From Cryptomeria japonica (lineage: Eukaryota > Streptophyta > Pinopsida > Cupressales > Cupressaceae), in assembly GCF_030272615.1 (NCBI RefSeq), contig NC_081405.1, forward strand, positions 606,425,677 through 606,489,676: DNA of 64,000 nt, read 5' to 3'. The notes beneath the pieces were generated by a model that was given only the letters and a program-made list of their open reading frames with translations, was not told the origin of the DNA and searched no databases. Positions within the stretch are counted from its first letter, which is position 1. Every line of letters begins with the position of its first letter. Positions 24,558-37,452 of the stretch are shown here, piece after piece. The translations under genes and the position numbers were made by a program.

Positions 24558-24762
24558 CACTAGTGGGACGACCCACTGTGAGGGTCACGGCCCACACAGC
24601 GGCCTTGGCCACTGTGTGCGTCACAGCCCGCACAGTGGCTATGGCCACTAGTGCGGACGCGGCCCACACAGGGAGCCGCAAGCCCTGTGTGTTCTGCAGC
24701 CCGCACAGAGGCTGCGACCTCTGTGTTGGTCGCGGCCCGCACAGGGACTGCGTGCCCTGCAC
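24558..24762. repeat. GC-rich array of six ~36-bp hairpin units
   Basis: Six units start at 24558, 24595, 24631, 24667, 24704 and 24740. Each holds an inverted repeat of about 22-23 bp followed by a ~14-bp spacer resembling CGCGGCCCG. Arms differ from unit to unit but stay paired: CACAGGG/CCCTGTG in unit 4, CACAGAGG/CCTCTGTG in unit 5, AGTGGC/GCCACT in unit 3, AGTGGG/CCCACT in unit 1. It is a sharp GC-rich island in AT-rich DNA. Confidence 0.8.
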
Positions 24763-25032
24763 AGCCCTTCCCAAATAAGTTTCATTTTTTTTTTTTTTTT
24801 TAATTTTTTATATTATATATATATATATATTATATTTTCATATATGTTTACATGCATTTTTTTTTAAAAGAAAGGAAATCCATTAAGTTTAATATATATA
24901 TATATATACATTTTCATATGTATATATTATATATATATTTAGGTTTATATCTACATTTGTTTTGCAGGTAAATTTTATGATATGTTTTATATATATGTAT
25001 ATATAAATATATACATGAAATCTACATGTATA

Positions 25033-25147
<115 letters not shown>

Positions 25148-28138
25148 CTTATATTATTATTTCTTTTCTTAAAATAAAACCGAATTCATGGACGATTCTG
25201 ATTTTCAATTGTAGGAAAAGAAGTAAAGTAATAAATCTGGTTACTAGAGATATCAATTTCTAAAAATAAATATTGCCAGTATTTAAAATAAATTTCTAAC
25301 TTTCTGAATGTAAAATGGAAGAATATGTTCCAGAACTTTATTGTACTTTATAGCTTTTACAGAAAACAGAAATATAAAATTTATTTTTAATCTACAATAT
25401 GCATGCAAATCTAATTTATGCCTTTCCTATTTAATTTTATTTTAAATGCCTAAGAATGAAATAAATTTCTTGCTAAACTATTTATCATAACACATCGGAT
25501 ATACTTTTTTCTGAACTTAGGGAATACTAGTTTAGGAATACATAATTCTTTTCTACAATAAATACATTTACTGATTCTATAATTACTATAGCAACTAAAT
25601 AGACATTTTTATTAAAATCTAAGAACAACTACAACTCATATTTTCTGCAATTAAAATGAAGACAAATTCACAGATAAAAAGGGAAACACAGAATCAAATA
25701 AATGATTTTTATTTTTCAGTGGGCTATTGTATGCAATTCAAAAGTATTTCTTTTCCAAGATAAAGATGAATATATCTAGCTTTTTACAATCTTAAAGATA
25801 TTCTGCAAAATTTACAAGGTGTTTCTTTATTTAAATACAATAACTAATCTCATGTCTTTATTTCAAATTTACAATTAGCCTCTCATTCCAACGAATGAGG
25901 GTATATTTCTCCTTTTAAAAAAAAACTAATAAATACAACTGCAATTAAATTTCTGCAACAATAATCTCCTGCAACTTCCCACTTGATCTATTCTTTTCTC
26001 TCGACAATCCTGCATAATAAATCACAAATATGACCATGGAGTGCTCACCTCCTAGCCTAGGCTAACTGGTAGCCACCCCCGAGCTCGGAGAACCAAGCCC
26101 TAGATGGGAAACAAACATGCAAACACATAGAAGGCAGAATACACACAGATTTCAAACACACTCCCATCTTGGCTACACTGCACCACACTTTGGTGATGAC
26201 CTTTTTAAGGGTGGTAGTGGACCAATACCCTAAGGAGAACTGCAAGTATGGAAAACATGTAGCCACCTCATGGCACAACAAATACATCAAGAATTTCAAC
26301 CCCTTATTCCTTATGCTCCCCAAGGCATTCTAGCCTTATATCCCTCCTTATGACCCCCATTGCACAAACAGGCCATGCAGCAAGGGTCACACAAAAATCT
26401 CTTGTGATCGCTCTCATAACAAGAGTCTCTCACTTGAGGGTTGTCACTGCTACCACCCACAAGATCCTCCTCTCTCCCAAGAGTAAGAGGTCTTGAAAAA
26501 CTCCCAAAAACACATACAAAACATAATACAAAATACCAAATGAAATTCCCAAAAAGGACATACAAGAAAACAGATTTCTTACACCAAGATACCTTCAAAC
26601 ACATGCAAAAAGAAGACATTTAAAGAAGAATGTAACCAACCTTAATCTGCCCAAAGGTAGGATAGTATTTGAGGAAGAGCTGCCCAAATCCACGGATCTT
26701 CTTCTTCTACCCTTAGCCAAATTTTTACTATTCAAATCTATTCTATTCTTTTTTTTTCAAATTTCTCTTGTCTCCAAAAATGGAGAGTGGGTGATTACCC
26801 TCAAGTTTTCAAATTCTTGCTTAAGAAGCTCATTCTCTCAGTTCTCACAAGTTTCTAAAAACTAAAGAGGAAGGTAAGACAGAATGGGAAAGAGAGCTCT
26901 CATTCGAAAAGGAAAGTTTACAACTAGGTTCAAACTTCTAATTTCAATTTTCGCACAACTCAGAAAAGTCAAATTTTAGAGTGTCTAGAAGGTCACTTAG
27001 GAGTAGAAACTTGCCTAAAATTACCCCTAACCCTTAGGTATACCTTATGGGCTTTAGGAAACCCTATTAAACTACCCCTAGGTGTTCATTTAACCCATTT
27101 TAAACCCCTCTGAAGTTTATTTTCGGGTCAAACCTATGTTGACCACCCCAAAGATTCTTTACCCAAGATATTTATGACATCACGTTACATTAATTGAAAA
27201 AGCTATAGTTGAAAACTTTCCCACCAAGAGACAAAAATAAAATTTAAACTTAAATCCACACGTGTCAAGTGACACAAATAAAACACTTTTACAATTTAAA
27301 ACATGAAATCGTCTCTTGTGGATTTTACACACGTAAATTAAATACACTTAACACACATGCAACATATACTGTTATGGATAAAATACAACACAAACGGGGT
27401 GTTGTCTCTCCAAATAGACAACCCCTAGCTTACGAACATACATAAGTCTAGGTTTGGTTCTCCGTAATATTTCCATGGTCACATGGATAACTTCCTGCGC
27501 ATCTCAATTTACACATTAGTACTTTCAAATATCCACATATAATATAATTCAAAGGAATAATAATACACGTCATCACTTGCATACCATTTACATCTAAACA
27601 GATTAAATACATATTTTCTTCAAGCAATTTCACATAAGCAATTCATCCTAATTCACATAAACTTAAACATACATCATAGTTCTATTATCATAGTAGAGTC
27701 CTGCAAATTCAATAACAACATTTGTTACCACAATATCATCTTATCTAACAATCATGTAGTGTTCTATCTCATAAAGCATATAATAAATCATCAATATATA
27801 GCACTGTTATCCAAATCCTGAAATCATATAAGTTCTAAGTTTCAAAATGCATCAAAATAAAGTATCCATAATAGTCTCAATATATAAAATCATTGAAATG
27901 TCAGACTGAGTCGAGGTGAGGCCTCAGAGTTTATCAATAAGATTCACCACATTATTAGACTCAAGGTAAATGGCATTGGGAGAAAATGCAAGATGCTCAG
28001 ACTCAATCACATTAGTAGAATGAGAAGGCAATGGATTGGTAAAGATTTGGAGGTTATGATTAGGAGGAGCTATAGATTTATTTCCTTTATCATTCACACC
28101 AACTATAGTTATGGTATTGTTATCAATAAGGTCTATTG

Positions 28139-28196
28139 GGTGAATATTTTATCACCAGCGTACTGAAGACAAAATATATGTTTCACAAAATAGTTT
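28139..28196 (-). repeat. Inverted fragment of a gypsy LTR end plus primer-binding-like site
   Basis: The minus strand reads gtgaaacatatattttgtct then tcagtacgctggtgataaaa and tattcaccca. It matches 54401-54450 with about three differences. Homology stops on both sides. The minus-strand gypsy frame lies on one side and the plus-strand gypsy on the other. Confidence 0.65.
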
Positions 28197-28485
28197 TTTG
28201 ATGACTGTTTGGGATTTGAATGTGCAACCAGTGTAATTCTTTTAGGTTGCAGTGTTAAAATTTCCATTGTAATATTTTTGTTGTTGATTTTCTCAGATTA
28301 CTAATTTGGCTTATACTCGTGGGTGAAGAGCACAAGGAATTGTTGATCCTACCTTTGAGTTTTTGCAGCAGCATCATTTTTCTTCCTTGCCTTCACAAAT
28401 AAGATCCCCTTTGCAGCGTACAAGGAGTTTTCCTCCTACTACACATCGGTCTCCTATTCCAAGTGAGGCATCAAGTTTGTAAGTT
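28197..28485. other. Leader before the plus-strand gypsy gag
   Basis: No ORF of note. The LTR expected here is missing, so the plus-strand gypsy is truncated at its 5' end, directly against the inverted fragment at 28139-28196. Confidence 0.45.
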
Positions 28486-30087
28486 GTGATCATCCCATCC
28501 ATAAGAAATTTTGTAATTCCCCCATACAATCCACTAAGTACGGTTGTCCAAGGTCCTTGGGGCACTACGTTTGGTCCATTGACCCTTACGACACCTCTAG
28601 ATGAACTTCCAAAAGGCACAAGAAATAATTTGCCTAAGTTTATGGGAGTACTGCTCAACATCCCAATGAACACATCGCTTCTTTTTATATTGCATGTGAT
28701 GTTCTCGAGGTTGAGCAATGTTTCTGTAAGGTTTTTTAGTAAAAATTTGCAAGGCGCGGCTACTGATTGGTTATATCATCTTCCTAATAATTCTATCACA
28801 AATTGGGCTAGCCTCAAAATAAGGTTTGAAGCAAGGCTCAAACCCATTGAAGATGAGCATGCACTTTTAGCACAATTGAATCAAATGAAGAAGGAACCAC
28901 AAGAGCCCATGCGAGAATTTGTGGCAAAATTCAATAAGTTGCATAATCGCATTCCAACAGCTTCACAACCTACTACTATAAATTTAAAATATTTCTTCAT
29001 TAATGCACAATTGCCAGAAGTGTTTTATTTTGCGTAGAGATGTTGTTCTAAATTTGGTTGTCACACAATAGTCAGCTACAGAAGTTGAAGACCATCTTAT
29101 CCTTGCCGGTAAGATAAGGAAGGATCCTAACAAGGTTAGGAATAATCAAATTATTGATGTATCATTTTCTTCTTCAAGTTCTCTAGATCCTATGATCCAA
29201 AAATTGGCTAATGATTTGTTAGCACTAAAGAAGCAATTTTTTGTGCAAGGGAGTGCACCATATCGTGACGTTCCAAGAAGGGCATTTCTGAATAATGCTT
29301 CAAATTATGCTACCCATAACCAAAACAAGTTACATCCACCTCCATAGAGGCTTGCTTTGGAAGAACCACCTCAAAATTCAGCCACAGGCTACTATGAGGT
29401 AGAACATAATGATTTTTCCCTATTTGATGAAGATAATGCCAGTTCACCATAAGAAGATGAGGTAGAATTGGCTAGTGAATCTAGCATTTGATACATTCAA
29501 TATGAAGCATACCATGTGTAGGAAGAAGGACGTGATGAAGATTTCTTTGTTGTTTTCACTTGTTTGTAGAATCAAGCAAACCAAGTGCAAGCAAGTGCAA
29601 AGAGTGATGATTCTACACAAGTAAAATATTCTCAGTGCTTGCCAATTATTATCACCAAGTGTGGAGCACATTTGTCAAATCCTCCAAGGGACAATACAAA
29701 TCCTCCAAAGGATAATGAAAAGGATAAAAATGTAAGTTATTTTTCAACTTCTGTAAATTCTTCAGTCGCTGCACCAAACACTTCAAGTTCTCAAAGTGAG
29801 AACCTTTCTCAATCTTTAATGAATTCTTTTTCAGCATTTGATATAATAGATCATGATAAGAAAACAAAGGTTCAAATGTCTGAAGTAGAGTATTTAAGGT
29901 CTAATCTAGATTAGTTTGACCGGTTGGTGAAGTTTGTTAAGGAAAGGGATAATACATCAAATCCTCCATAAAAATCAAATATTTCTCAAAATAACTTAGT
30001 GACTTCTCTTGCTCTTCTGGAGAAAATAGAACTGTTTTATATCTCATTGTTAATTAATGGTCATAAGTTAAGAAATTATGTTATAGA
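28486..30087 (+). pseudogene. gag: Plus-strand gypsy gag and start of protease
   Basis: Gag capsid core at 28600-29037: WLYHLPNNSITNWASLKIRF, then HALLAQLNQMKKEPQEPMRE and FVAKFNKLHNRIP, typical of plant Ty3/gypsy gag. It continues with stops through 29043-29460 (ANDLLALKKQFFVQGSAPYR; an acidic FSLFDEDNASS stretch), then a Ser/Asn-rich linker (29585-29914). The frame ends in LLINGHKLRNYV, the strand leading into the protease active site, at 30087. There the copia element is inserted and the frame resumes at 37453. Most interrupting codons are TAG or TAA where Gln would fit (PPP*RLA, HV*EEG, CL*NQA). No zinc knuckle is evident. Confidence 0.75.
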
Positions 30088-31511
30088 TGATAATATGATG
30101 AAACAATAAGGATCCGGTCAAGTACTAAGAGGGGGGGTGAATCAATAGATAGAAAATATACTAAACTTTCACCAAACTTAATTCCAACTTAGAAACCAAC
30201 CACTAAACTAATTGGTTTAGTCACTGTATCTAAAACTGCAACTACACTGTCAAACTTTTTCGGTTGACCAAAACATCAATGATACAATGCAACAGATCTG
30301 AAACTCACATACCATTTAACTAGAACATTAAACTACTTTACTAACATCAGTAATAGCTCATTTTAGATCATTCTCAGTCATCTAAACATATCTAAGTGGC
30401 TTGACCAGTTAATCATATCAACCATATCAAAACACATCCACAAAAGCATTCACCACTTGACACAATGATTTTTTACATGGAAACCCAAATGGTAAAAACC
30501 ACGATGGGGATGAATACCCACAAGTATTTTGAACTCTTCTAAATTTCTCCCTATTAGGAGCCAAGCCTTGTTAGAAGCTTATACAATAATGTCCTGTTAA
30601 GAACAGATCCGATTAAGGACCACCCAGTTAAGGGATTGACTACAATACCCTGTTAAAGGTAATACCCTGTTAGAGGTAACATCGGTAGAGGATTTCAAAT
30701 CCAAGCTAATGGATGACCTGGTTAGAGGATTTAAACAAGAAACCTATTAAATCTTACCCGATTAAGGGATTTAACTATTGTAATGGTTAGAGAACAATGA
30801 GTTCTTTGCTGATAATGAAATAGCACTTCCTAACTTAATCAAATCCTTTTCTGCTCCTATCTACCTTCACAACATTCTACAAATACTCCTTCTAGTTTGG
30901 CAACAATCACACTACCACACTTAACCAAAATTGCCAACACAATTATAAAACAACTCATCGACCTTATAAGCAAATACAATAGGTTGGTAACACAACACAA
31001 AACCTAAAAATCTCATAGAGATTATAAACATATCAGTTCAATTATAACCATTATATTACATAGCAATCAACTACACATTGTTCTAGACAACTTCAACAGC
31101 TCCTGGATCACTGCACATTGGATCTTGTAGCTCATCATGCATTTTTCACTTCATGCTATGCATTTTCTCATTCCAAAGATAAACGGTTATCTTCACATGC
31201 TAAATCCACTTTGAAACTCATCATGTGAATCATGCTTATGGGGCATCTTCATCTCTGATCATCATTCAATCATAGATCATCACAATCGATTCACCAAGCT
31301 CCATTAGTTAGGGTTCTGCATATCAACTAATTAGGGTTATTGGTTGATCACTCTGCTTCAATAACAATACCAATACCAGTTTCCTTCATTGCTTAACTAC
31401 CGGTTGCATTACTACATTACTACCAGTTGCAATACAACTTCATTATCAGTTGCTATTGACATCAATGGCAACACTATACTTTATCAATGAAATCTTCATG
31501 CAATTCCAACA
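30088..31511 (-). repeat. 3' LTR of the minus-strand copia
   Basis: 1424 bp, near-identical in layout to 36041-37447. It contains degenerate sub-repeats around GTTAAGGGATT and CCTGTTAGAGG at about 30600-30780. Confidence 0.9.
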
Positions 31512-31526
31512 ATCTCCCCCTTTGGC
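31512..31526 (-). promoter_or_regulatory. Polypurine tract of the minus-strand copia
   Basis: Element strand reads GCCAAAGGGGGAGAT directly before the LTR start TGTTGG. A second purine-rich block (AAAGGGGAAG) lies near 31710. Confidence 0.8.
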
Positions 31527-31857
31527 ATTAATGGCAATACAAATATCAATACCCTTTGATTGTGATGATTAAATTGTGATGAATGAGAGTAAAGCATATA
31601 CACAAGTATAGGAATCCCGATTTACATTTTTTCATATACTCTCCTTCAACTGTATCTCCATGTCTTCAGCGCATAACTGGCTATTAAATCATATACAGTT
31701 CTTCTTCCCCTTTGACATCAATGCCAAAGTGAAGGTTAACCATTCCATGCTTCACTGATATGAAACTAGTTTCTCCACCTGTGGAGTAGCTCCACTCTTC
31801 ACCAATCCATCTTCAATATTTTCAATAAGCTCCAGGACTGATGTCTTCAACATCTGC

Positions 31858-33180
31858 TTAATTGACTTCATGTAGGGGTACAACCCCTAACTTACCTATA
31901 AGATACTCAAATGTAGCCTTAGGTATAGGTTTAGTAAAGATATTAGCTAGTTGTTCCTTAGTAGATACATGCTCTAGTGACACATCTTTACTTTGTACTT
32001 TCTCTCTTAAGAAATGATACTTCAGCTCAATATGCTTTGTCCTAGCATGCAACACCAGGTTCTTAGAAATGTTTATCGCACTGGTGTTATCACAAAAAAT
32101 CCTTACCGATTCCGATAGCTTCAACTTTGAAACCTTTCAAAATGTGTTTCATCTAGATTGCTTCGGTACAATTCATATATGCTACAACATATTCATCTTA
32201 TGTTGTAGATTGAGAGATACAACTTTGTTTCTTGCTACTCCAAGACACTAGTCTTCCTCCAAGAAAAAATGCTCCTCTGGTTGTACTCTTCCTGACATCA
32301 ACATTGCTTGCCCAGTCTGCATCTATATAGACTTTTAAATCAAAGTCTCTTGCATATGGATACCATAATCTATAATCAATTGTGCCTTTCAGATACCCAA
32401 AAATTCTTTTGGTTGCTACCATGTGTGTCTCCTTCAGGCTTCTCTGAAATCTGGCAACCAATCCTACTACATGATAAATGTTTGGTCTGGTGTGGACAAC
32501 ATAATGTAGTTTACCTATCATTGACCTGTACTCTTTTTCATCAACTGATACAGAATCATCCTCCTTAGACAATTTACAGCTTGCAACCATTGGTGTTCCA
32601 ACTAGTTTGCAGTCTCCCATTCCAAAAGTCTTCAATACATCTTTCACATATTTGGACTATGTGATGAAAATACCTTCCTTCATCTGTTGGATTTGTAGAC
32701 CTATGAATTTTTTTATCTCACCTACCAATGACATCTCAAACTTATTCTTCATTTCATTAGCAAAATCATGACACATATCATCATTTCCTCCAAAAATGAT
32801 ATCATCCACCAATACCTCACTTACCATTATCTTATCTTCTTCTGTCTTGAGATATATGTTACTATCTTCACTGGTTCTTTGAAAACCTATCTTCACCAAG
32901 TGAGAGTGCAATCTTTCATACCTTTCTCTCGGTGCTTGCTTCAATCCATAGAATGCCTTATGTAATTTGCACACCATGTCCTTTTCTACAATTAAAGCAT
33001 AACCATCTGGTTGTTCAATGTAGACTTCCTCTTCCAATATTCCATTTAGAAATGTTGACTTCACATCCATCTGATATACTTTGAATCCTACGTATGCTGC
33101 AAATGCAAGTAGAGTCCTTACTCCTTCCAATCTTGCAATTGGTGCAAATGTCTCACCATAGTCTTCACCTTCTTCTTATG
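31858..33180 (-). pseudogene. pol: Copia reverse transcriptase-RNase H
   Basis: Copies element RNA into DNA. 33130-32657 holds the RT core: KVYQMDVKSTFLNGILEEEV with the first catalytic Asp, HKAFYGLKQAPRERYERLHS, and VLVDDIIFGG, the copia 'YVDD' box with Val-Asp-Asp kept but the usual Tyr as Leu. 32647-32198 carries MIGKLHYVVHTRPNIYHVVG and the RNase H start (YIDADWASNVDVRKSTTRG, with catalytic Asp). 32124-31858 ends with FCDNTSAINISKN and SLEHVSTKEQLANIFTKPIP, the standard C-terminus. There is a TAG between FIT and SKYVKD near 32655 where Gln is usual, and a frame change near 32190. It reads as a single domain array broken by a few point lesions. Confidence 0.9.
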
Positions 33181-34869
33181 CATATCCTTTGCATACTAGT
33201 CTGTCTTTATTTCTAACCACTACTCCATCTTCATTCAGTTTATTCCTGAATACCCATTTTGTACCTATTACATTCTTGTTCTCCGATTTGGGTACCAATG
33301 ACCATGTATTGTTCTTCTCTATCTGGTCAAGTTCTTCTTCCATTTCCTATATCCATTCTTCATCTAAAAATGTTTCTTTTGCAGTATTAGGCTCAATGGT
33401 GGAAATCATACATGAGTTCTCTCTAAGCCTTGTTCTTGTTAGCACACCTACATTCTTATCTCCAATAATCTGATTGGCACTATGATTGAGTCTAACATAC
33501 CTTGGAATAACATGATCTTATTTTTCAAGTTCTTCTTCTTCCTCACTTTCTTCTTCTTCTATTGGACCTTCCTATTCCAGATGAACTAGGGCTTATCTGA
33601 TCTGTTCTCCAGCTTTTGGCTTCACTAGTTCCGGTTCCAAAAATAGTGTGTAAGGTTCTTCTTCCTCCTTCTCCTCACTGGTTTCTCATGATTTCTCAGG
33701 AAACTCATCAACTCCGCAACTAACACTTTCAATGATCTTCTTAGTCCAGTTGTTGTAACACTTGTAAGCTTTGCTCTTGGTGGAGTAACCAAGAAATATG
33801 CCTTTATCACTCTTGGCATCAAACTTACCAACATAATCACCTCTTTTGATAAAACATCTACTACCAAAAATCTTAAAGTAACTAACATTAGGTTATCTAC
33901 CGTACTAGTACTCATAGGGAGTTTTGTCCTTACCTCTTTTAACCAGTATCTGGTTCATTGTGTAAGCAGATGTGCTGACAGCTTCTCTCCAGAATGTCTT
34001 AGCTACACCCCCTTGAATTAGCATAGTCCTAGGAGCTTCAACAACTGTCTGGTTGTTCCTTTCTGCAATACCATTCTACTGTGGTGTTCTAGGTGCAAAA
34101 AGTTGCCTCTTAATTCCATTGTCTTCACAGTATCTAGTGAATTCCTCTGAAGTAAATTCACTTTGATCATTTTTTAAGAGCTTTATCTTCTTTTCACTTT
34201 CATTTTCAACTAAGGCTCTGAATGCCTTAAATTGCTAAATGTTTATGTCTTGTCTTTCAATAATGTGACCCACGTCATCATTGAGCAATCATTAGTAAAT
34301 ATCATGAAATACCAATCACCTTGAATACTCCTAGTCCTCATTGGTCCACATAGGTTGGTATGACCCAAATCTAGCAAATGTTCTACAGAGAAAGATTTTC
34401 TCTTGAAGGTTGAGGATGTCATTTTCCCTAACTAACATTCCTTGCATAAATCATTCACCAGTTTGTCCAACCGTGGCAAACCTCTTACTGATTTGGACTT
34501 ATTGACTTTTACAATGTTATCAAAATTTATATGACAAAATATTTGATGCCAAAGCCAACTATATTCTACTTTTGTAATTAAACAATTTCTGACTTTAGAG
34601 CTTAAATGAAACAAGTTACCTCTGGTCTGTTTGTCAGTTGCAAATAGTTTACCTTTGCTTCCATAAATCTTGCAGACTCCATTCATGAATTCCAGTGGGT
34701 AACCTTTGTCATTGAGTTGAGCAACACTCAAAAGGTTGTGTTTCAGTCCTTCAACCCAGTACACATCATATGCATTGCTTTTACCATTCAGAGAGATGGA
34801 TCCTTTCCCTTTCACCATGCAGTGTGAGTCATTCCCAAATCTCACAACACCTCCATTAAACTCTCTCAA
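33181..34869 (-). pseudogene. pol: Copia integrase with pre-integrase zinc region
   Basis: Joins element DNA to the target. 34869-34432 contains GLKHNLLSVAQLNDKGYPLE and the His/Cys zinc site (SWLWHQIFCHINFDNI … DLCKEC). The core continues to about 33480 with many lesions. A TPQ*NGIAERNN string (about 34090-34050) holds the catalytic Glu, with TAG in place of Gln. The conserved post-core strings SAYTMNQIL and KAYFLV appear at about 33980-33790. The linker to RT (33600-33180) is acidic and broken. Confidence 0.8.
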
Positions 34870-34884
34870 ATTAATAAGCTTACT

Positions 34885-35703
34885 TCAATCACCGGTCATG
34901 TGGTATGAACAACCACTATCTATAATCCATTCATCTGAACTATCCATGAGAGAGACTAATGCCTTCTGATCTGATGTCTCTTCTTTAATAGAAACAAGGA
35001 CAATGTCCTCATTTGCATCTTCTTCAGATTCTTCATCTATAATTCCTCCATCAACTACAATAAGATAATCTCTTTTACCTTTTCCTTTGAACTTTCTATA
35101 CTTCTCACATTTTTTCTCATTATCTCCACTTGGACAGTTAGAAGCAATATGTCCAATCCGATTACCTCCAAAATACTTCAAAGGTAATTTACCTCTTTAC
35201 TTACCAGTACCTCTGGGTAACTGTTTGGCCAACAATGCTTCAAGCTTAATTAGACTATCTCCATCATCTACCTCTATGTTGGATCTAGACTCATGACTGT
35301 AGCTCACTTCTCTACTTTTCCTTAATGGTGGGGTAGAGACTAAAGCTCTAAATGCAGATTTCGATCTCTGAACACTTCCATCAAAACAATTTAATTCAAA
35401 TGTAGTTAATTTACCAATGATAGAATCAAGAGTTACCTTTGTTTTATCAATAGACTTGAGTTCCTGAATGGTTGCAACTCGGATAGTGTAGAACAGTAGA
35501 AGGGTTGTCAACACCTTGCTAACCATTGTGGTATCCTCCACTATACCTCCAGCACTTTTGATCTCTCTAACTATCTCCTTGATCCTCTGACCATACTGTT
35601 CAATGTTTTCACCTTCAACCATCCGCATATCATCAAATTTACCTCTCAAACTCTCTTCTTTGGCAATATTAATATGCTCATCACTACTATAAATATCTTC
35701 CAA
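34885..35703 (-). pseudogene. gag: Copia gag and protease start
   Basis: 35703-35197 is the C-terminal half of copia gag (DMRMVEGENIEQYGQRIKEI, TIQELKSIDKTKVTLDSIIG). 35181-34885 has a zinc-knuckle remnant (RIGHIASNC, with the first Cys pair lost) and the protease active site WIIDSGCSYHMTGD with Asp-Ser-Gly intact. The N-terminal gag, 35704-36000, is present but broken. It follows the primer-binding site (36027-36038), as expected. Confidence 0.85.
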
Positions 35704-36026
35704 TTTCTTCCATACTTCATAAGTGATCTCCAGTCCATGGACATCAACATACTCTTAATCGTACAAGGAACTGATTATGGCCTCCAATGCTTGATTGTTA
35801 TCCTATTGCTCCTTCTTTTGATCATTTGTCAGAATCCCACTAGGAAAGTTATATTTAGTAACAACATGTTCCCAATATTGACTTCCTAAGATCTTGATAT
35901 GGATCTTCATCTTGTCACTCCAGATTATGTAGTTTTTCCTATTGAATTTCAGACCTTCTTTCTTCATCATGTTCTCCTAGATCTTTTTCTCAAGCTATTA
36001 GGCTTAAACACAAGAGGACTTGAAAT

Positions 36027-36038
36027 GCTCTGATACCA
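36027..36038 (-). promoter_or_regulatory. Primer-binding site, initiator-Met tRNA type
   Basis: Element strand TGGTATCAGAGC, the complement of the initiator tRNA-Met 3' end and the usual copia primer site. It is two bases from the LTR. Confidence 0.9.
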
Positions 36039-36040
36039 AT

Positions 36041-37447
36041 TGATAATATGATGAAACAATAAGGATCCGATCAACTATTGAGAGGAGGGGTGAATCAGTA
36101 GATAGAAAATATACTAAACTTTCACCAAACTTAATTCCAACTCAGAAACCAACCACTAAACTAACCGGTTTAGTCATTGTATCTAAAACTGCAACTACAC
36201 TGTCAAACATTACGAGTTGACCAAAACGTCAATGATACAATGCAACAGATCTAAAACTGACATACTATTTAACCAAAACATTAAACCACTTTACTAACAT
36301 CAATAATAGCTCATTTCAAATCATTCCTGGTCATCTAAACATATCTAAGTGGCTTTACCAGTTAATCATATCAACCATATCAAAACACATCCACAAAATC
36401 ATTCACCACTTGACACAATGATTTTTCACATGGAAACCCAAATGGGAAAAACCATAGTGGGGATGAATACCCATAAGTATTCTGAACTCTTTTGAAGTTT
36501 GCCCTATTAGGAGCCAAGCCTTGTTAGAAGCTTATACAATAATGTCCTGTTAAGAACAGATCTGATTAAGGACCACCTAGTTAAGGGATTGACTACAATA
36601 CCTTGTTAAAGGCAATACCTTGTTAGAGGTAACCTTGATAGAGGATTTTAAATCCAATCTAATGGATCACCTGGTTAGAGTATTTAAATAAGAAGCTTGT
36701 TAAAGCTTACCCAGTTAAGGGATTTAACTATTGTAATGGTTAGAGAACAATAGGTTCTTTGCTGATCTGGAAATAGCACTTCCTTGTTTAATCAAATCCT
36801 TTTCTGCTCCTATCTACCTTCATAACATTCTGCAGACACTCCTTTTGGTTCAGCAACAATCACACTACCACACTTAACCAAAATTGCCAACACAATTACA
36901 AAACAACTCATCGACCTTATAAGAAAATACAATAGGTTGGTAACACAACACAAAACCTACAAATCTCATAGAGATTATAAACATATTGGTTTAATCATAA
37001 CTATTACATTACATACCAATCAACTACACATTATTCTAGATAACTTCAACCACTCCTTGATCAGTGCACATTGGATCTTGTAGCTCATCATGCATTTTCA
37101 CTTCATGCTATGCATTTGCTCATAATTCCCAAGATAAACGGTTATCTTCACATGCCAAATCCACTTTGAAACTCATCATGTGCATCATGCTTATGGGCAT
37201 CTTCATCTTCGATCATCACAACCAATTCACCAAGCTCCATAGGTTAGGGTTATGCATATCAATTGGTTAGGGTTACTGGTTGATCAATCTACTTCAATAA
37301 CAATACCAATATCAGTTTCCTTCACTGCTTAACTACCAGTTGCATTACTACATCACTACCGGTTGCAATACAACTTCATTACCGGTTTCTATTGACATCA
37401 ATGACAACACTATACTTCATCAATGCAATCTTCATGCAATGCCAACA
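36041..37447 (-). repeat. 5' LTR of the minus-strand copia
   Basis: 1407 bp, a direct repeat of 30088-31511 with scattered substitutions. It begins TGTTGGCATTGCATGAAG on the element strand and ends CATCATATTATCA. Confidence 0.9.
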
Positions 37448-37452
37448 ATAGA

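Larger units (their letters stand above)
30088..37447 (-). mobile_element. Complete autonomous-type Ty1/copia element, minus strand
   Basis: 7360 bp flanked by ATAGA (30083-30087 and 37448-37452). The 5' LTR (36041-37447, 1407 bp) and 3' LTR (30088-31511, 1424 bp) begin TGTTGG on the element strand. The primer-binding site is at 36027-36038 and the polypurine tract at 31512-31526. Internal order gag, protease, integrase, RT, RNase H is the copia order. All coding parts carry stops. Confidence 0.9.

Noticed and set aside
24558-24762. CRISPR-like array (36-bp units)
   Set aside because: The whole unit repeats with no unique spacers, and the context is plant retrotransposon DNA.
24487-24778. 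Overlapping open frames on both strands in the GC-rich island
   Set aside because: They are by-products of the tandem GC-rich hairpin units; no start context, no homology and low-complexity translations.
24470-24780. CpG-island promoter of a host gene
   Set aside because: No gene follows; the GC content is fully explained by the tandem array.
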